DNA of 64,000 nucleotides from Alteraquisediminimonas sediminicola (GTDB taxonomy: Bacteria; Pseudomonadota; Alphaproteobacteria; Sphingomonadales; Sphingomonadaceae): positions 806,001 through 870,000 of the forward strand of contig NZ_JAHXZS010000001.1 in NCBI RefSeq assembly GCF_019740335.1. Reading direction: 5' to 3'. Shown here one piece after another: positions 48,271 to 57,131 of the stretch (positions within the stretch are counted from its first letter, which is position 1; each line of letters starts with the position of its first letter). The notes under the pieces were generated by a model. It had not been told where the DNA came from, did no database searches, and saw only the letters and a program-made list of their open reading frames with translations. The translations under genes and the position numbers were made by a program.

Positions 48271-49869
48271 ATGGCTACTCAGGCGGCCGACCTGCAACAG
48301 ATCGACCTGAAGCGCGATCGACTGGTCATTATTGCATCATCACTCGGCACCGTGTTCGAATGGTATGACTTCTTCGTCTATGGCACGCTCGCGGTGCTGA
48401 TCGGCAAGCTGTTCTTCCCCGAAACCAGCGAAACCGCCGCGTTCCTGCTGGCACTCGCGACCTTTGGCGTCGGCTTTGGCGTGCGCCCGATCGGCGCGGC
48501 GTTGTTCGGCCATCTCGGCGATAAATTGGGCCGCAAATACACCTTCCTCGTCACCATCACCCTGATGGGCGTGGCAACGGCGGGTGTTGGCTTGTTGCCC
48601 ACCTTTGCCTCAATCGGCCTCGCGGCCCCGTTGCTGCTTGTCCTCCTGCGCGCCCTTCAGGGCTTGGCGCTGGGCGGCGAATATGGCGGCGCGGCGATCT
48701 ATGTCGCGGAACATGCGCCGCGCAATCGGCGCGGTTTTTACACCAGCTTCATTCAAGCGAGCGTCATCGGCGGCTTCCTGCTCAGCGTCATCATGGTGCT
48801 GGCAACGCGCACTTATGTGGGCGAAGAAGCATGGGCCGCATGGGGCTGGCGCGTGCCGTTCCTCTTCTCGATCGTCCTCTTGGCCATTTCCCTGTGGATT
48901 CGGATGAAGCTGTCGGAAAGCCCGGTATTTCAGGCGATGAAAGAAGCGGGCGAACTGGCGCACAATCCGATCAAGGAATCGATGAACAGCTGGGCCAAGG
49001 TCCGTCGGCTGATCGCGGTGATGTTCGGCGTGGCCGCTGGCCTGACCGTGGTCTGGTACACCGCGCAATTTCAGGCGATGTATTTCCTTCAAAACGCCCT
49101 GCGGGTCGAAGATAGCACCGCCCAATTGTTCATCGGCATCGGCGCATGTTTCAGCATGTTCTGGTTCATCCTGTTTGGCTGGGTGTCGGACATCTGGGGC
49201 CGTAAAAAGACGATGATCACGGGCTATATCCTGTTCATCGCGCTGATTTTCCCACTGTTCCACCTGATGGGCGATACCGCCAATCCGCAATTGACCAAGG
49301 CGATGGCGACCCATCCGGTCGTCGTCACCGGGGCGGATTGCACCTTTGATCCGTTCGCGACCAAGGGCCAGCCGACCGCCTGTGGCAAATTGCTTGAAGT
49401 GCTGTCGAAAAAGGGCGTGGCCTATACCAAGGTCGATGCCGCCCAAGGCACCGCCCCCTCCGTCGCCATTGGCGACAAGGCGGTCGATGTGTCCGATCCG
49501 GCCCTGCTCGATTCGGCCTTGGCCGATGCGGGCTACAAGCTGGAAAAGACCAGCCCGCCTTGGTCGGAAGCGTGGAAGATCATCTTCGCCATCGTGATGA
49601 TCGGCCTGTTGTCGGGCATGACCTATGGCCCGGCAGCGGCCTATCTGGTGGAATTGTTCCCGGCGCGCACGCGCTACACCTCGCTGTCGATCCCCTATCA
49701 CATCGGCACCGGCTATTTCGGGGGCTTCCTCCCCTTTATCAGCCAGTTGATCGTGGCGCGCACGGGCGACCCGTTTGCGGGCATCTGGTATCCGATCGGG
49801 GTCGTGTCGCTGGCCCTGATCTGCATTGCGTTTTTCCTGCCGGAAACCTCCGGCAAGGAGCTGGACTAA
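48271..49869 (+). CDS. MFS transporter, metabolite:H+ symporter (MHS) type, with large extra-membrane insert
   Basis: The 532-residue transporter opens with SSLGTVFEWYDFFVYGTLA, has GHLGDKLGRKYTFL (the MFS loop 2-3 motif), RALQGLALGGEYGGAA and GWVSDIWGRKK, as in MHS proteins such as ShiA, ProP and KgtP. Around residues 331-432 about 100 extra residues interrupt the second half, containing C357 and C371; the usual loop there is short. The last helices follow it. The substrate cannot be deduced, though an organic acid or zwitterion is typical for MHS. GGGGAG lies 7 bases before the ATG. Confidence 0.88.
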   Translation: MATQAADLQQIDLKRDRLVIIASSLGTVFEWYDFFVYGTLAVLIGKLFFPETSETAAFLLALATFGVGFGVRPIGAALFGHLGDKLGRKYTFLVTITLMGVATAGVGLLPTFASIGLAAPLLLVLLRALQGLALGGEYGGAAIYVAEHAPRNRRGFYTSFIQASVIGGFLLSVIMVLATRTYVGEEAWAAWGWRVPFLFSIVLLAISLWIRMKLSESPVFQAMKEAGELAHNPIKESMNSWAKVRRLIAVMFGVAAGLTVVWYTAQFQAMYFLQNALRVEDSTAQLFIGIGACFSMFWFILFGWVSDIWGRKKTMITGYILFIALIFPLFHLMGDTANPQLTKAMATHPVVVTGADCTFDPFATKGQPTACGKLLEVLSKKGVAYTKVDAAQGTAPSVAIGDKAVDVSDPALLDSALADAGYKLEKTSPPWSEAWKIIFAIVMIGLLSGMTYGPAAAYLVELFPARTRYTSLSIPYHIGTGYFGGFLPFISQLIVARTGDPFAGIWYPIGVVSLALICIAFFLPETSGKELD

Positions 49870-49961
49870 AGATTCCGCCCCGATTGAGAGACAGTATATT
49901 TGCCGGTCTTTGCCCTTGGCCCTTACCGAAGCGACAAGACTCCAAAGTCCGGCAAATCCAC

Positions 49962-49990
49962 TTGACCTTATGGGGGTGAATCGCTAGTCA
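49962..49990 (+). promoter_or_regulatory. Candidate sigma-70-type promoter of rpsT
   Basis: TTGACC at 49962-49967 and TAGTCA at 49985-49990 are 17 bases apart, about 75 bases before rpsT. The -35 is strong, the -10 weak, as is common in alphaproteobacteria. Confidence 0.45.
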
Positions 49991-50063
49991 GCGCGGCAAG
50001 GTCGGTGCGGAATCACGTTTTTCGCGCCGTATTTTCTTTTTCTGGATTATCGAGGATTTATTC

Positions 50064-50327
50064 ATGGCGAATACGCCCCAGGCCAAGAAGCGCATCCGTC
50101 GCAACGCGCGTCGCGCTGACATCAACGGCAACCGCGTTGGTCGCATCCGCACCTTCGTGAAGCGCGTTGAAGCTGCGCTCGAAGCTGGCGACAAGACTGC
50201 TGCTGCGGCTGCGTTGACCGCTGCACAGCCGGAAATGGCCCGTGGCGTTGCCAAGGGTGTGTTCCATGCCAACACGATCTCGCGCAAATTCTCGCGCCTG
50301 ACCAAGCGGATCGCCGCTCTCGGCTGA
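50064..50327 (+). CDS. rpsT: 30S ribosomal protein S20
   Basis: S20 is a helical 16S rRNA-binding protein needed for small-subunit assembly. The 87-residue product begins [17 protein letters not shown] and is rich in Lys/Arg/Ala throughout, ending in [14 protein letters not shown], a clear full-length match. GAGGA lies 7 bases before the ATG. Codon use is more restricted than in the neighbours, as expected for a highly expressed gene. It is monocistronic, ending at the hairpin at 50386-50420. Confidence 0.97.
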   Translation: MANTPQAKKRIRRNARRADINGNRVGRIRTFVKRVEAALEAGDKTAAAAALTAAQPEMARGVAKGVFHANTISRKFSRLTKRIAALG

Positions 50328-50385
50328 TCCTGCTGGCGCATCTCACCGCGCAGGCGGCACAGATGGCCATGGCAAGCAACGAATC

Positions 50386-50420
50386 AAAGGTCGGTGACAG
50401 CAATGTCCCCGGCCTTTTTT
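50386..50420 (+). terminator. Rho-independent terminator of rpsT
   Basis: AAAGGTCGG (50386-50394) pairs with CCGGCCTTT (50409-50417) with one G-U pair, followed by further T residues. It lies about 60 bases past the rpsT stop. Confidence 0.8.
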
Positions 50421-50484
50421 CGCGTCCGCACTGATAAAAACAGCGATCCATCTGATCTGATTGATTTTTCCATTCGATGGACCA

Positions 50485-50521
50485 TGCCTTTTTTTTAGGC
50501 AAAATCGGCTGACATGCCTAA
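50485..50521. promoter_or_regulatory. Inverted half-sites upstream of the glnB promoter
   Basis: TTAGGCA (50495-50501) and TGCCTAA (50515-50521) are perfect inverted arms with centres 20 bases apart, and TGCCT (50485-50489) forms a second pairing with AGGCA. They lie 60-100 bases before the -24 element, where enhancer-binding proteins act. They do not match the classical NtrC consensus. Confidence 0.4.
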
Positions 50522-50539
50522 TTTTTAAGCGACAACCCG

Positions 50540-50554
50540 CCGATTTTTAATCGG
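50540..50554. promoter_or_regulatory. Palindrome just upstream of the glnB promoter
   Basis: CCGATT-TTT-AATCGG is a perfect inverted repeat ending 30 bases before the -24 element of the glnB promoter. It could be an operator or a small hairpin; there is no T-tract to make it a terminator. Confidence 0.35.
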
Positions 50555-50583
50555 AAATCCTCGACTTTTTGGGACTCCCAAAC

Positions 50584-50599
50584 TGGCACGGTTATTGTA
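50584..50599 (+). promoter_or_regulatory. Sigma-54-type promoter of glnB-glnA
   Basis: TGGCACGGTTATTGTA fits the -24/-12 pattern TGGCACG-N4-TTGCW with a single change, T for C in the -12 element. It lies 68 bases before the glnB start. RpoN/NtrC control of glnB-glnA is established in several proteobacteria, which supports the reading. Confidence 0.65.
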
Positions 50600-50603
50600 T
50601 TAG

Positions 50604-51005
<402 letters not shown>

Positions 51006-51075
51006 TTTCAGTTTCTAACTTTTTATCAACATCTGCAGATTGGCCCACATGGGGCAAAACAGGAAGGTATCAAGA

Positions 51076-52488
51076 ATGGCGAATACGGCCCAAGACGTGC
51101 TCAACCTCATCAAGGAAAAGGAAATCGAATGGGTCGATCTCCGTTTCACCGATTTCAAGGGCAAGTGGCAGCACCTCAGCATGTGCTCGGTCGTCGTCGG
51201 CGAAGATGAACTGTCCGACGGTTTCATGTTCGACGGTTCGTCGATCGATGGTTGGAAGACCATCAACGAATCCGACATGATCCTGAAGCCGGATCTGGAC
51301 GCAGTCTGGATCGATCCGTTCTCGGCAACCCCGATGATGATCCTCGTTTGCGACATCGTCGACCCGGCCACGGGCGAATTGTACGAACGCGATCCGCGCT
51401 CGACCGCCAAGCGCGCCGAAGCCTTCCTCCAGTCGACCGGCCTTGGCGATACCGTCTATGTCGGCCCGGAAGCCGAATTCTTCATGTTCGACGATGTGAA
51501 GTTCGACACCAGCTATCATCAGAGCTATTTCAAGATCGATGATATCGAACTGCCGACCAACACCGGTCGCGACTATGAAGGCGGCAACCTCGGTCACCGT
51601 CCGCGTGCCAAGGGCGGCTATTTCCCGGTCGCGCCGATCGACAGCTGCGTCGACATCCGCGCTGAAATGGTCAGCACCATGCTCGACATGGGCCTGCCAT
51701 GCGACAAGCATCACCATGAAGTCGCTTCCGCCCAGCACGAACTCGGCCTGACCTTCGGGACGCTGGTGCAGACCGCCGACCGCATGCAGATCTACAAGTA
51801 CGTCGTGCACATGGTTGCGCAGGCCTATGGCAAGACCGCAACCTTCATGCCGAAGCCGATCAAGGAAGATAACGGTTCGGGCATGCACACCCACTTCTCG
51901 ATCTGGGATAAGGGTCAGCCTTTGTTCGCCGGTAACGGCTATGCCGGTCTGTCCGACATGTGCCTGTACTTCATCGGCGGCGTCATCAAGCACGCCAAGT
52001 CGTTGAATGCCTTCACCAACCCGACGACCAACAGCTACAAGCGTCTGGTCCCGGGCTATGAAGCACCGGTGTTGCTCGCGTATTCGGCCCGCAACCGTTC
52101 CGCTTCCTGCCGTATTCCTTACGGTTCGGGTGCCAAGGCGAAGCGCGTTGAATTCCGCTTCCCGGATGCGATGGCCAACCCGTATCTCTGCTATGCAGCG
52201 ATCCTGATGGCTGGTCTGGATGGTATCCAGAACAAGATCCACCCGGGCGAAGCCATGGACAAGAACCTGTACGATCTGCCGCCGGAAGAACTGTCGCAGG
52301 TCCCGACCGTGTGCGCCTCCTTGCGTGAAGCACTGGATTCGCTCGCTGCCGATCATGATTATCTGCTGCGCGGCGATGTGTTCTCCAAGGATCAGATCGA
52401 AGCCTATATGGAACTGAAATGGCCGGAAGTGGCGCGTTGGGAAATGACCCCGAGCCCGGTCGAATTCGACATGTACTACAGCTGGTAA
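51076..52488 (+). CDS. glnA: Glutamine synthetase type I
   Basis: GlnA forms glutamine from glutamate and ammonia with ATP. The 470-residue product is a GSI-beta enzyme: [11 protein letters not shown], the latch/active-site [18 protein letters not shown], the ATP-binding [28 protein letters not shown] and the adenylylation loop NLYDLPPEE with its tyrosine near position 398. AGGAAGG lies 9 bases before the ATG at 51076. Codon use is biased toward a narrow set, in keeping with strong expression. Confidence 0.97.
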   Translation: MANTAQDVLNLIKEKEIEWVDLRFTDFKGKWQHLSMCSVVVGEDELSDGFMFDGSSIDGWKTINESDMILKPDLDAVWIDPFSATPMMILVCDIVDPATGELYERDPRSTAKRAEAFLQSTGLGDTVYVGPEAEFFMFDDVKFDTSYHQSYFKIDDIELPTNTGRDYEGGNLGHRPRAKGGYFPVAPIDSCVDIRAEMVSTMLDMGLPCDKHHHEVASAQHELGLTFGTLVQTADRMQIYKYVVHMVAQAYGKTATFMPKPIKEDNGSGMHTHFSIWDKGQPLFAGNGYAGLSDMCLYFIGGVIKHAKSLNAFTNPTTNSYKRLVPGYEAPVLLAYSARNRSASCRIPYGSGAKAKRVEFRFPDAMANPYLCYAAILMAGLDGIQNKIHPGEAMDKNLYDLPPEELSQVPTVCASLREALDSLAADHDYLLRGDVFSKDQIEAYMELKWPEVARWEMTPSPVEFDMYYSW

Positions 52489-52515
52489 GCTGATTTCATC
52501 AGTTCATCGCAAGAG

Positions 52516-52545
52516 CGCCCGGAAGGAAACTTCCGGGCGTTTTTG
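52516..52545 (+). terminator. Rho-independent terminator of glnA
   Basis: CGCCCGGAAG and CTTCCGGGCG form a perfect 10-base stem with a GAAA tetraloop, followed by five T, 28 bases past the glnA stop. The stem-loop-T layout is textbook. Confidence 0.92.
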
Positions 52546-52571
52546 TATGTGCTGAAACGCGCTGTAAAAGT

Positions 52572-53480
52572 TCAGACCGGCTCGACCGGCACCGGATGGC
52601 CGGGACGTCCCGCCTTTGCCGCCAGCCAGCATGCGCCAAGGATCAATACTGCGCCCATCCATGTCGTCGGGGTGACGCGCTCATTGAAGAATATCCAGCC
52701 AAACAGCACTGCCCATAAAAATGCGGTATATTCGATGGGCAGCAGATATTGCGTCTCCGCCCGACCATAGGCCCATGACAGCAACATCAAGGAAATGCTC
52801 GCCAGCACCGCCGCACCTATAAGGCCCGGCCAGTGTTCGCCCCCCGGCACCTGCGCGAGCCACGGGGCGGCCAAGGCGAACAACAGGCACATGAAGATAT
52901 TCTGGAACGCGCTCACTTCCAACGGGTCGCTATGCGCGGCCTGCAATCGCTGGAGGATCAGATTATAGGCATAGCTCGCCGCCGAAATCAGGATCGCCCC
53001 CGCCCCCAACATTGCGTCTGCGCCATAATCGCCGCGCAACTTGCCAAACAGGATCACCGCCACGCCCGCCAACCCGACCAAGGTCGCTCCAATCGCCCGA
53101 TTGTTCAATTGCTCCCCCAAAATGACGCGGGCGAGATAGAGCGTTATTAACGGCGCAATGAACGACAAGGCGATGGCTTCGGCCAATGGCGTGCGCATCA
53201 GGCCCCAAAAAAAGAACATCGTCATTACCGTCGCCGCCGCGCTGCGTAACACATGATAGCGCATCGCGAGGCGGGAAGGCCGCTGGCGGCAACGCAGCGC
53301 ATAAATACTGCCCATGACCACCGCCCCGATCAACGCGCGCCACAGCATCGCATTATACGCGCCAATCGCGAGCGAGGCCCCTTTCATCAACGCATCCATC
53401 AGGGAAAACAACGCCGTACCAACTAGCGCCATCGCGAGCGGCGCCATCAAAGACGGATGAGATGGGAGTGAATGGTTCAT
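52572..53480 (-). CDS. EamA/DMT-superfamily transporter
   Basis: The 302-residue protein has about ten transmembrane segments in two EamA repeats (first about 12-135, second about 150-290), with AEAIALSFIAPLITLYLARVILGE and LLPIEYTAFLWAVLFGWIFFNE at the equivalent positions of the two halves. Members export amino acids or other small metabolites; the substrate is unknown. I start at the ATG at 53480; the open frame runs upstream to 53615, but that part overlaps the divergent ABC gene. Its promoter must share the roughly 100 bases to 53578. Confidence 0.85.
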   Translation of the reverse strand: MNHSLPSHPSLMAPLAMALVGTALFSLMDALMKGASLAIGAYNAMLWRALIGAVVMGSIYALRCRQRPSRLAMRYHVLRSAAATVMTMFFFWGLMRTPLAEAIALSFIAPLITLYLARVILGEQLNNRAIGATLVGLAGVAVILFGKLRGDYGADAMLGAGAILISAASYAYNLILQRLQAAHSDPLEVSAFQNIFMCLLFALAAPWLAQVPGGEHWPGLIGAAVLASISLMLLSWAYGRAETQYLLPIEYTAFLWAVLFGWIFFNERVTPTTWMGAVLILGACWLAAKAGRPGHPVPVEPV

Positions 53481-53577
53481 GCCAGCGCTATACATCGCGA
53501 TGATGGCGGGACAAAACATAGAAACGCGCATGTTCTGCGGTTGAGGCACAGCCATCGCCCTGCTAGGCGATAACGCC

Positions 53578-55356
53578 ATGGCACGCCAAGAAAGTCCCGC
53601 ACCGGGCAGTCGCAAATTCGATTCGCTTCAAATGGTCTGGAGCTTCGCACGACATTATCCGGGCCGCATCGCGGCGGCGATCGCTGCGCTGATCGCCTCA
53701 TCCGCCGCGACCATGGCCATCCCCAATGGTTTCCGACTGGTGATCGACAAGGGCTTCTCCGCCGAACATGGCGGCGATATCGGGCGCTGGTTCCAATATC
53801 TGCTGGCTGTCGTCGTCATTCTGGCGGTGGCGACATCGTTGCGGTTCTATTTCGTATCCTGGCTCGGCGAACGGGTCGTGGCCGACATTCGCATCGCGGT
53901 GCAGCGCAATCTGTTGCGCCTGTCCCCCAGCTATTTCGAAGAAAACCGCCCGGCGGAAATCACCTCGCGGATTACGTCCGACACGACGTTGATCGAACAA
54001 TTGGTCGGCACGACGATTTCGCTCGGCCTGCGCAACAGCCTGACCGGGCTGGCGGGCATCACCTATCTCTTTTACATCGCGCCGAAGCTCGCGGCGATGA
54101 TGCTGCTGATCATCCCGATTGTCATCGTCCCCATTCGCGTCATCGGCAAGCGCCTGCGCGCGGTCGCCCGTTCCAGTCAGGATCGGGTCGCGGATGTCGG
54201 CACGATCATCAGCGAAGTCCTGTCCTCGATGAAAATCGTGCAGGCCTTCGGCCAGCAACAGCGCGAAGGCGACCGGTTTGAACGCTCGGTCGAAACCGCC
54301 TTTGGCACGGCGCGCAAACGGGTCATGCTCCGCGCCTTGCTGACCGTGATCGTCATCGGTCTGATCTTCGGCTCGATCACCTTCATCATGTGGCAGGGCG
54401 CACTCGATGTGCAGGCCGGTCGGATTACCGGCGGGACCATCGCCGCATTTGTGCTGACCGGCGCATTGGTGGCGGGTTCGCTCGGCACGCTGGCGGAGGT
54501 TTATGGCGACATCGTGCGCGGCGCAGGCGCCGCCAGCCGCTTGGCCGAACTGCTCGCGCAGCAGCCGACCATCGCGCCGCCCGCCCATCCGGTGGCCCTC
54601 CCCTCCCCGCCGCGCGGCGAGATCGCGTTCGACCATGTGTCGTTCCGTTATCCGACCCGGCTTGAACAATTGGCGCTGGAAGATTTCTCGCTCAGCGTCC
54701 GTCCGGGCGAAACTGTCGCGATTGTCGGGCCGTCGGGCGCGGGCAAATCGACCTTGTTCCAGTTGCTCCAGCGCTTTTACGACCCGGAAAGCGGCACGAT
54801 CAGCGTAGATGGCGTCGCGCTCAAGGACGCTGACCCCGAGGACATTCGCTGCCGCATCGCGATGGTGCCGCAGGAAACCGTGCTGTTTGCGGCCTCGGCC
54901 CGCGACAATCTGCGCTATGGCCATTGGGATGCGGATGATGCCGCGCTCTGGGCCGCCGCAGAAAGCGCGAACGCTGCCGATTTCCTACGCGAATTGCCGG
55001 ATGGGCTGGATACGTTCATGGGCGAAGGCGGCGCGCGCCTGTCCGGGGGGCAGCGCCAGCGCATCGCCATTGCCCGTGCCCTGTTACGCAATGCACCGAT
55101 CCTGCTGCTCGATGAGGCCACCTCCGCGCTGGACGCCGAATCGGAACGGCTGATTCAGGACGCGCTCGACCGATTGATCCAGAATCGCACGACCTTGGTC
55201 ATCGCCCATCGCCTCGCGACCATTCGCTCTGCCGACCGGATTATCGTGATGGATCGCGGGCGCATTGTCGAAACCGGCACGCATGATAGCCTGATCGCGC
55301 TGAATGGGACTTATGCCCGACTGGCGCGGCTGCAATTTGATGGTATTCAACTCTGA
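53578..55356 (+). CDS. ABC exporter with fused membrane and ATPase domains (MsbA-like)
   Basis: The 592-residue half-transporter has six membrane segments (about residues 30-300) and a C-terminal ATPase with Walker A GPSGAGKST, the signature LSGGQRQR, Walker B ILLLDEATSALD and an H-loop IAHRL. Sequence and layout match type IV exporters such as MsbA or multidrug ABC proteins. The cargo is unknown: lipid A or another lipid is possible, but MsbA identity is not established. The 3' end overlaps the EAL-domain gene by 17 bases, so the two are co-translated. Confidence 0.9.
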   Translation: MARQESPAPGSRKFDSLQMVWSFARHYPGRIAAAIAALIASSAATMAIPNGFRLVIDKGFSAEHGGDIGRWFQYLLAVVVILAVATSLRFYFVSWLGERVVADIRIAVQRNLLRLSPSYFEENRPAEITSRITSDTTLIEQLVGTTISLGLRNSLTGLAGITYLFYIAPKLAAMMLLIIPIVIVPIRVIGKRLRAVARSSQDRVADVGTIISEVLSSMKIVQAFGQQQREGDRFERSVETAFGTARKRVMLRALLTVIVIGLIFGSITFIMWQGALDVQAGRITGGTIAAFVLTGALVAGSLGTLAEVYGDIVRGAGAASRLAELLAQQPTIAPPAHPVALPSPPRGEIAFDHVSFRYPTRLEQLALEDFSLSVRPGETVAIVGPSGAGKSTLFQLLQRFYDPESGTISVDGVALKDADPEDIRCRIAMVPQETVLFAASARDNLRYGHWDADDAALWAAAESANAADFLRELPDGLDTFMGEGGARLSGGQRQRIAIARALLRNAPILLLDEATSALDAESERLIQDALDRLIQNRTTLVIAHRLATIRSADRIIVMDRGRIVETGTHDSLIALNGTYARLARLQFDGIQL

Positions 55357-57100
55357 TAGCGTTCGCGCTGTCCGCGTAAAGGAAAGCTCTATCTCGCATC
55401 GTCCGGCCCCGCTCTCTCCCGCGCTGTTCCTCTTGTCGTTCCGGCATCGGGATAGCCTTGCCGGCATGGCCGGGCGCGGTGGGTGGCGCACGATTGCCGC
55501 ACGACGCGGCGAAGGCGCGGACCAGCGTTTCCTTGAATCCGATGCCCAGATTGCCGTCGTCGACGCCCGCGATGCGCTGTTCGACGGGCTGGAGGCTACG
55601 CGCCAGCTCGCTGGCCCGGCCAGCAGCACCGGCGCGGCATTACTGATCCTGTTGGGCCGCAAGGACCGCAGCGCATTGGAAGCCGCCTATCAGGCGGGTG
55701 CGACCCATTATCTGATCGAACCATTCATCGAAAACGACTTTCAGCACGCACTGCGCTTTGCCGAACGCCATGCCCGCCGCCTGTCCGGCCATTGGCAGCA
55801 CAGCCTGCGCGAAGGCGGTGATCATCAAGACGACATCACTGGCACCGACACCCGTGATTTATTGACAAGCCTGCCCGATGCCACCGCCGTGCATCAATGG
55901 CTTGGCCCCAGATTGGCCGCGCCCAAGGGCAAGCTCGCGTTGTTGATGGTCGGGATCAGCCGCTATGATGCGATCAATGCGGCTTATGGCCGACGCGCAG
56001 GCGATCTGGTGCTGCAAATGCTGGCGCGGCGGATTGATCGGATCGTGCGCGCCACCGGGCGGCGTCACAGCATCTTGGGCCGTATCGCCGGGTCGGAATT
56101 CATCATAGCCCTGCAAGATGAACAGGCCCCGGAAATCATCCAGATCATATCGGAGCAAATCGCCACCGAAACTGCTCGCCCGTTTGTGGTGGATAGCGAC
56201 CTCATCACCATCTCATGCCGCACCGGCGTTGCCTTGGCCCGCACGGGGGATGATGCGATGTCGCTCATTCGCCGTACCGGCCTTGCGTTGACGGGCTCGA
56301 TCCCGCTCGACATCGGCGAAGACGGGTGGGAGGTCGATCTGGAGGTGGACCTGCGCGCCGCGCTCGCCACCGATGCGATCGACATGCTGTTCCAGCCGCA
56401 ATGCCAAAGCGCGGATGGCCGCATGGTCGGCGTCGAGGCCCTGGCCAGGTGGGATCATCCCGTGCTGGGCCAGATCAACGCCACCACCTTGTTCAATGTT
56501 GCGGATCGGGCCGGGCTTGCGCCGCAATTGTCCGCCCATGTCCAGCAAAAGGCGCTGGCATTGGCGATGCAATGGCCCGCCAGCCTCGATCACATCCGGC
56601 TGTCGATCAACATCACCGCCGCCGATATCGACCAGCCGGATCTCGCCCAACAAGTCAGCCGGATGCTGGCTGAAACGGGCTTCCCGGCAGACAGGTTGAC
56701 GCTGGAAATCACCGAAAGCGGGCTGATCGACAATCTGTCAGCAGCGGCGGAGCGGCTGGCGGAATTACGGTCGCAAGGCATTCGCATCGCGATTGACGAT
56801 TTCGGCACGGGCTATTCCAGCCTTGCCTATCTTAAAAGCCTGCCGCTCGATTATCTCAAGATCGACCAACATTTTGCCCGCGATATCGCGGGCTCCCCGC
56901 GCGATCGGATCGTGATCCGCAGCGTGATCGAAATGGCGCTGTCGCTCGGCCTTGCCGTCATCGCCGAAGGGATCGAAACGCAAGAACAGCTCGCCCTGAT
57001 CGCCGCCGAGGGCTGTGGCCTGATTCAGGGCTTTCTCTTCGCGCCGCCGCTCAACTCGGCCCAATTGGCCGAATTTGCCGCAGGCCATATCCCGGATTGA
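55340..57100 (+). CDS. EAL-domain c-di-GMP phosphodiesterase with degenerate GGDEF and receiver-like N terminus
   Basis: The 586-residue protein has three parts. Residues about 30-150 look like a receiver or receiver-like fold (VVDARDALFDGL, AALLILLGRKD), without a clear membrane segment. Residues about 170-330 are a GGDEF domain whose catalytic motif is A250-G-S-E-F254, so cyclase activity is unlikely; it may bind GTP. Residues about 345-575 are an EAL domain with E366-A-L, NIT, D486-D-FGTGYSSL, DYLKIDQ and AEGIET, all metal- and substrate-binding residues intact, so it should hydrolyse c-di-GMP. The ATG at 55340 overlaps the ABC exporter gene. Pairing with an exporter suggests a joint envelope role. 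Confidence 0.88.
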   Translation: MVFNSDSVRAVRVKESSISHRPAPLSPALFLLSFRHRDSLAGMAGRGGWRTIAARRGEGADQRFLESDAQIAVVDARDALFDGLEATRQLAGPASSTGAALLILLGRKDRSALEAAYQAGATHYLIEPFIENDFQHALRFAERHARRLSGHWQHSLREGGDHQDDITGTDTRDLLTSLPDATAVHQWLGPRLAAPKGKLALLMVGISRYDAINAAYGRRAGDLVLQMLARRIDRIVRATGRRHSILGRIAGSEFIIALQDEQAPEIIQIISEQIATETARPFVVDSDLITISCRTGVALARTGDDAMSLIRRTGLALTGSIPLDIGEDGWEVDLEVDLRAALATDAIDMLFQPQCQSADGRMVGVEALARWDHPVLGQINATTLFNVADRAGLAPQLSAHVQQKALALAMQWPASLDHIRLSINITAADIDQPDLAQQVSRMLAETGFPADRLTLEITESGLIDNLSAAAERLAELRSQGIRIAIDDFGTGYSSLAYLKSLPLDYLKIDQHFARDIAGSPRDRIVIRSVIEMALSLGLAVIAEGIETQEQLALIAAEGCGLIQGFLFAPPLNSAQLAEFAAGHIPD

Positions 57101-57131
57101 ACCCTTGCCCCTTAACACCGAGACACCATCC

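Noticed and set aside
51070-52356. Minus-strand frame of 428 codons opposite glnA
   Set aside because: Shadow of a highly biased gene; glnA is complete, and the antisense product has no family resemblance.
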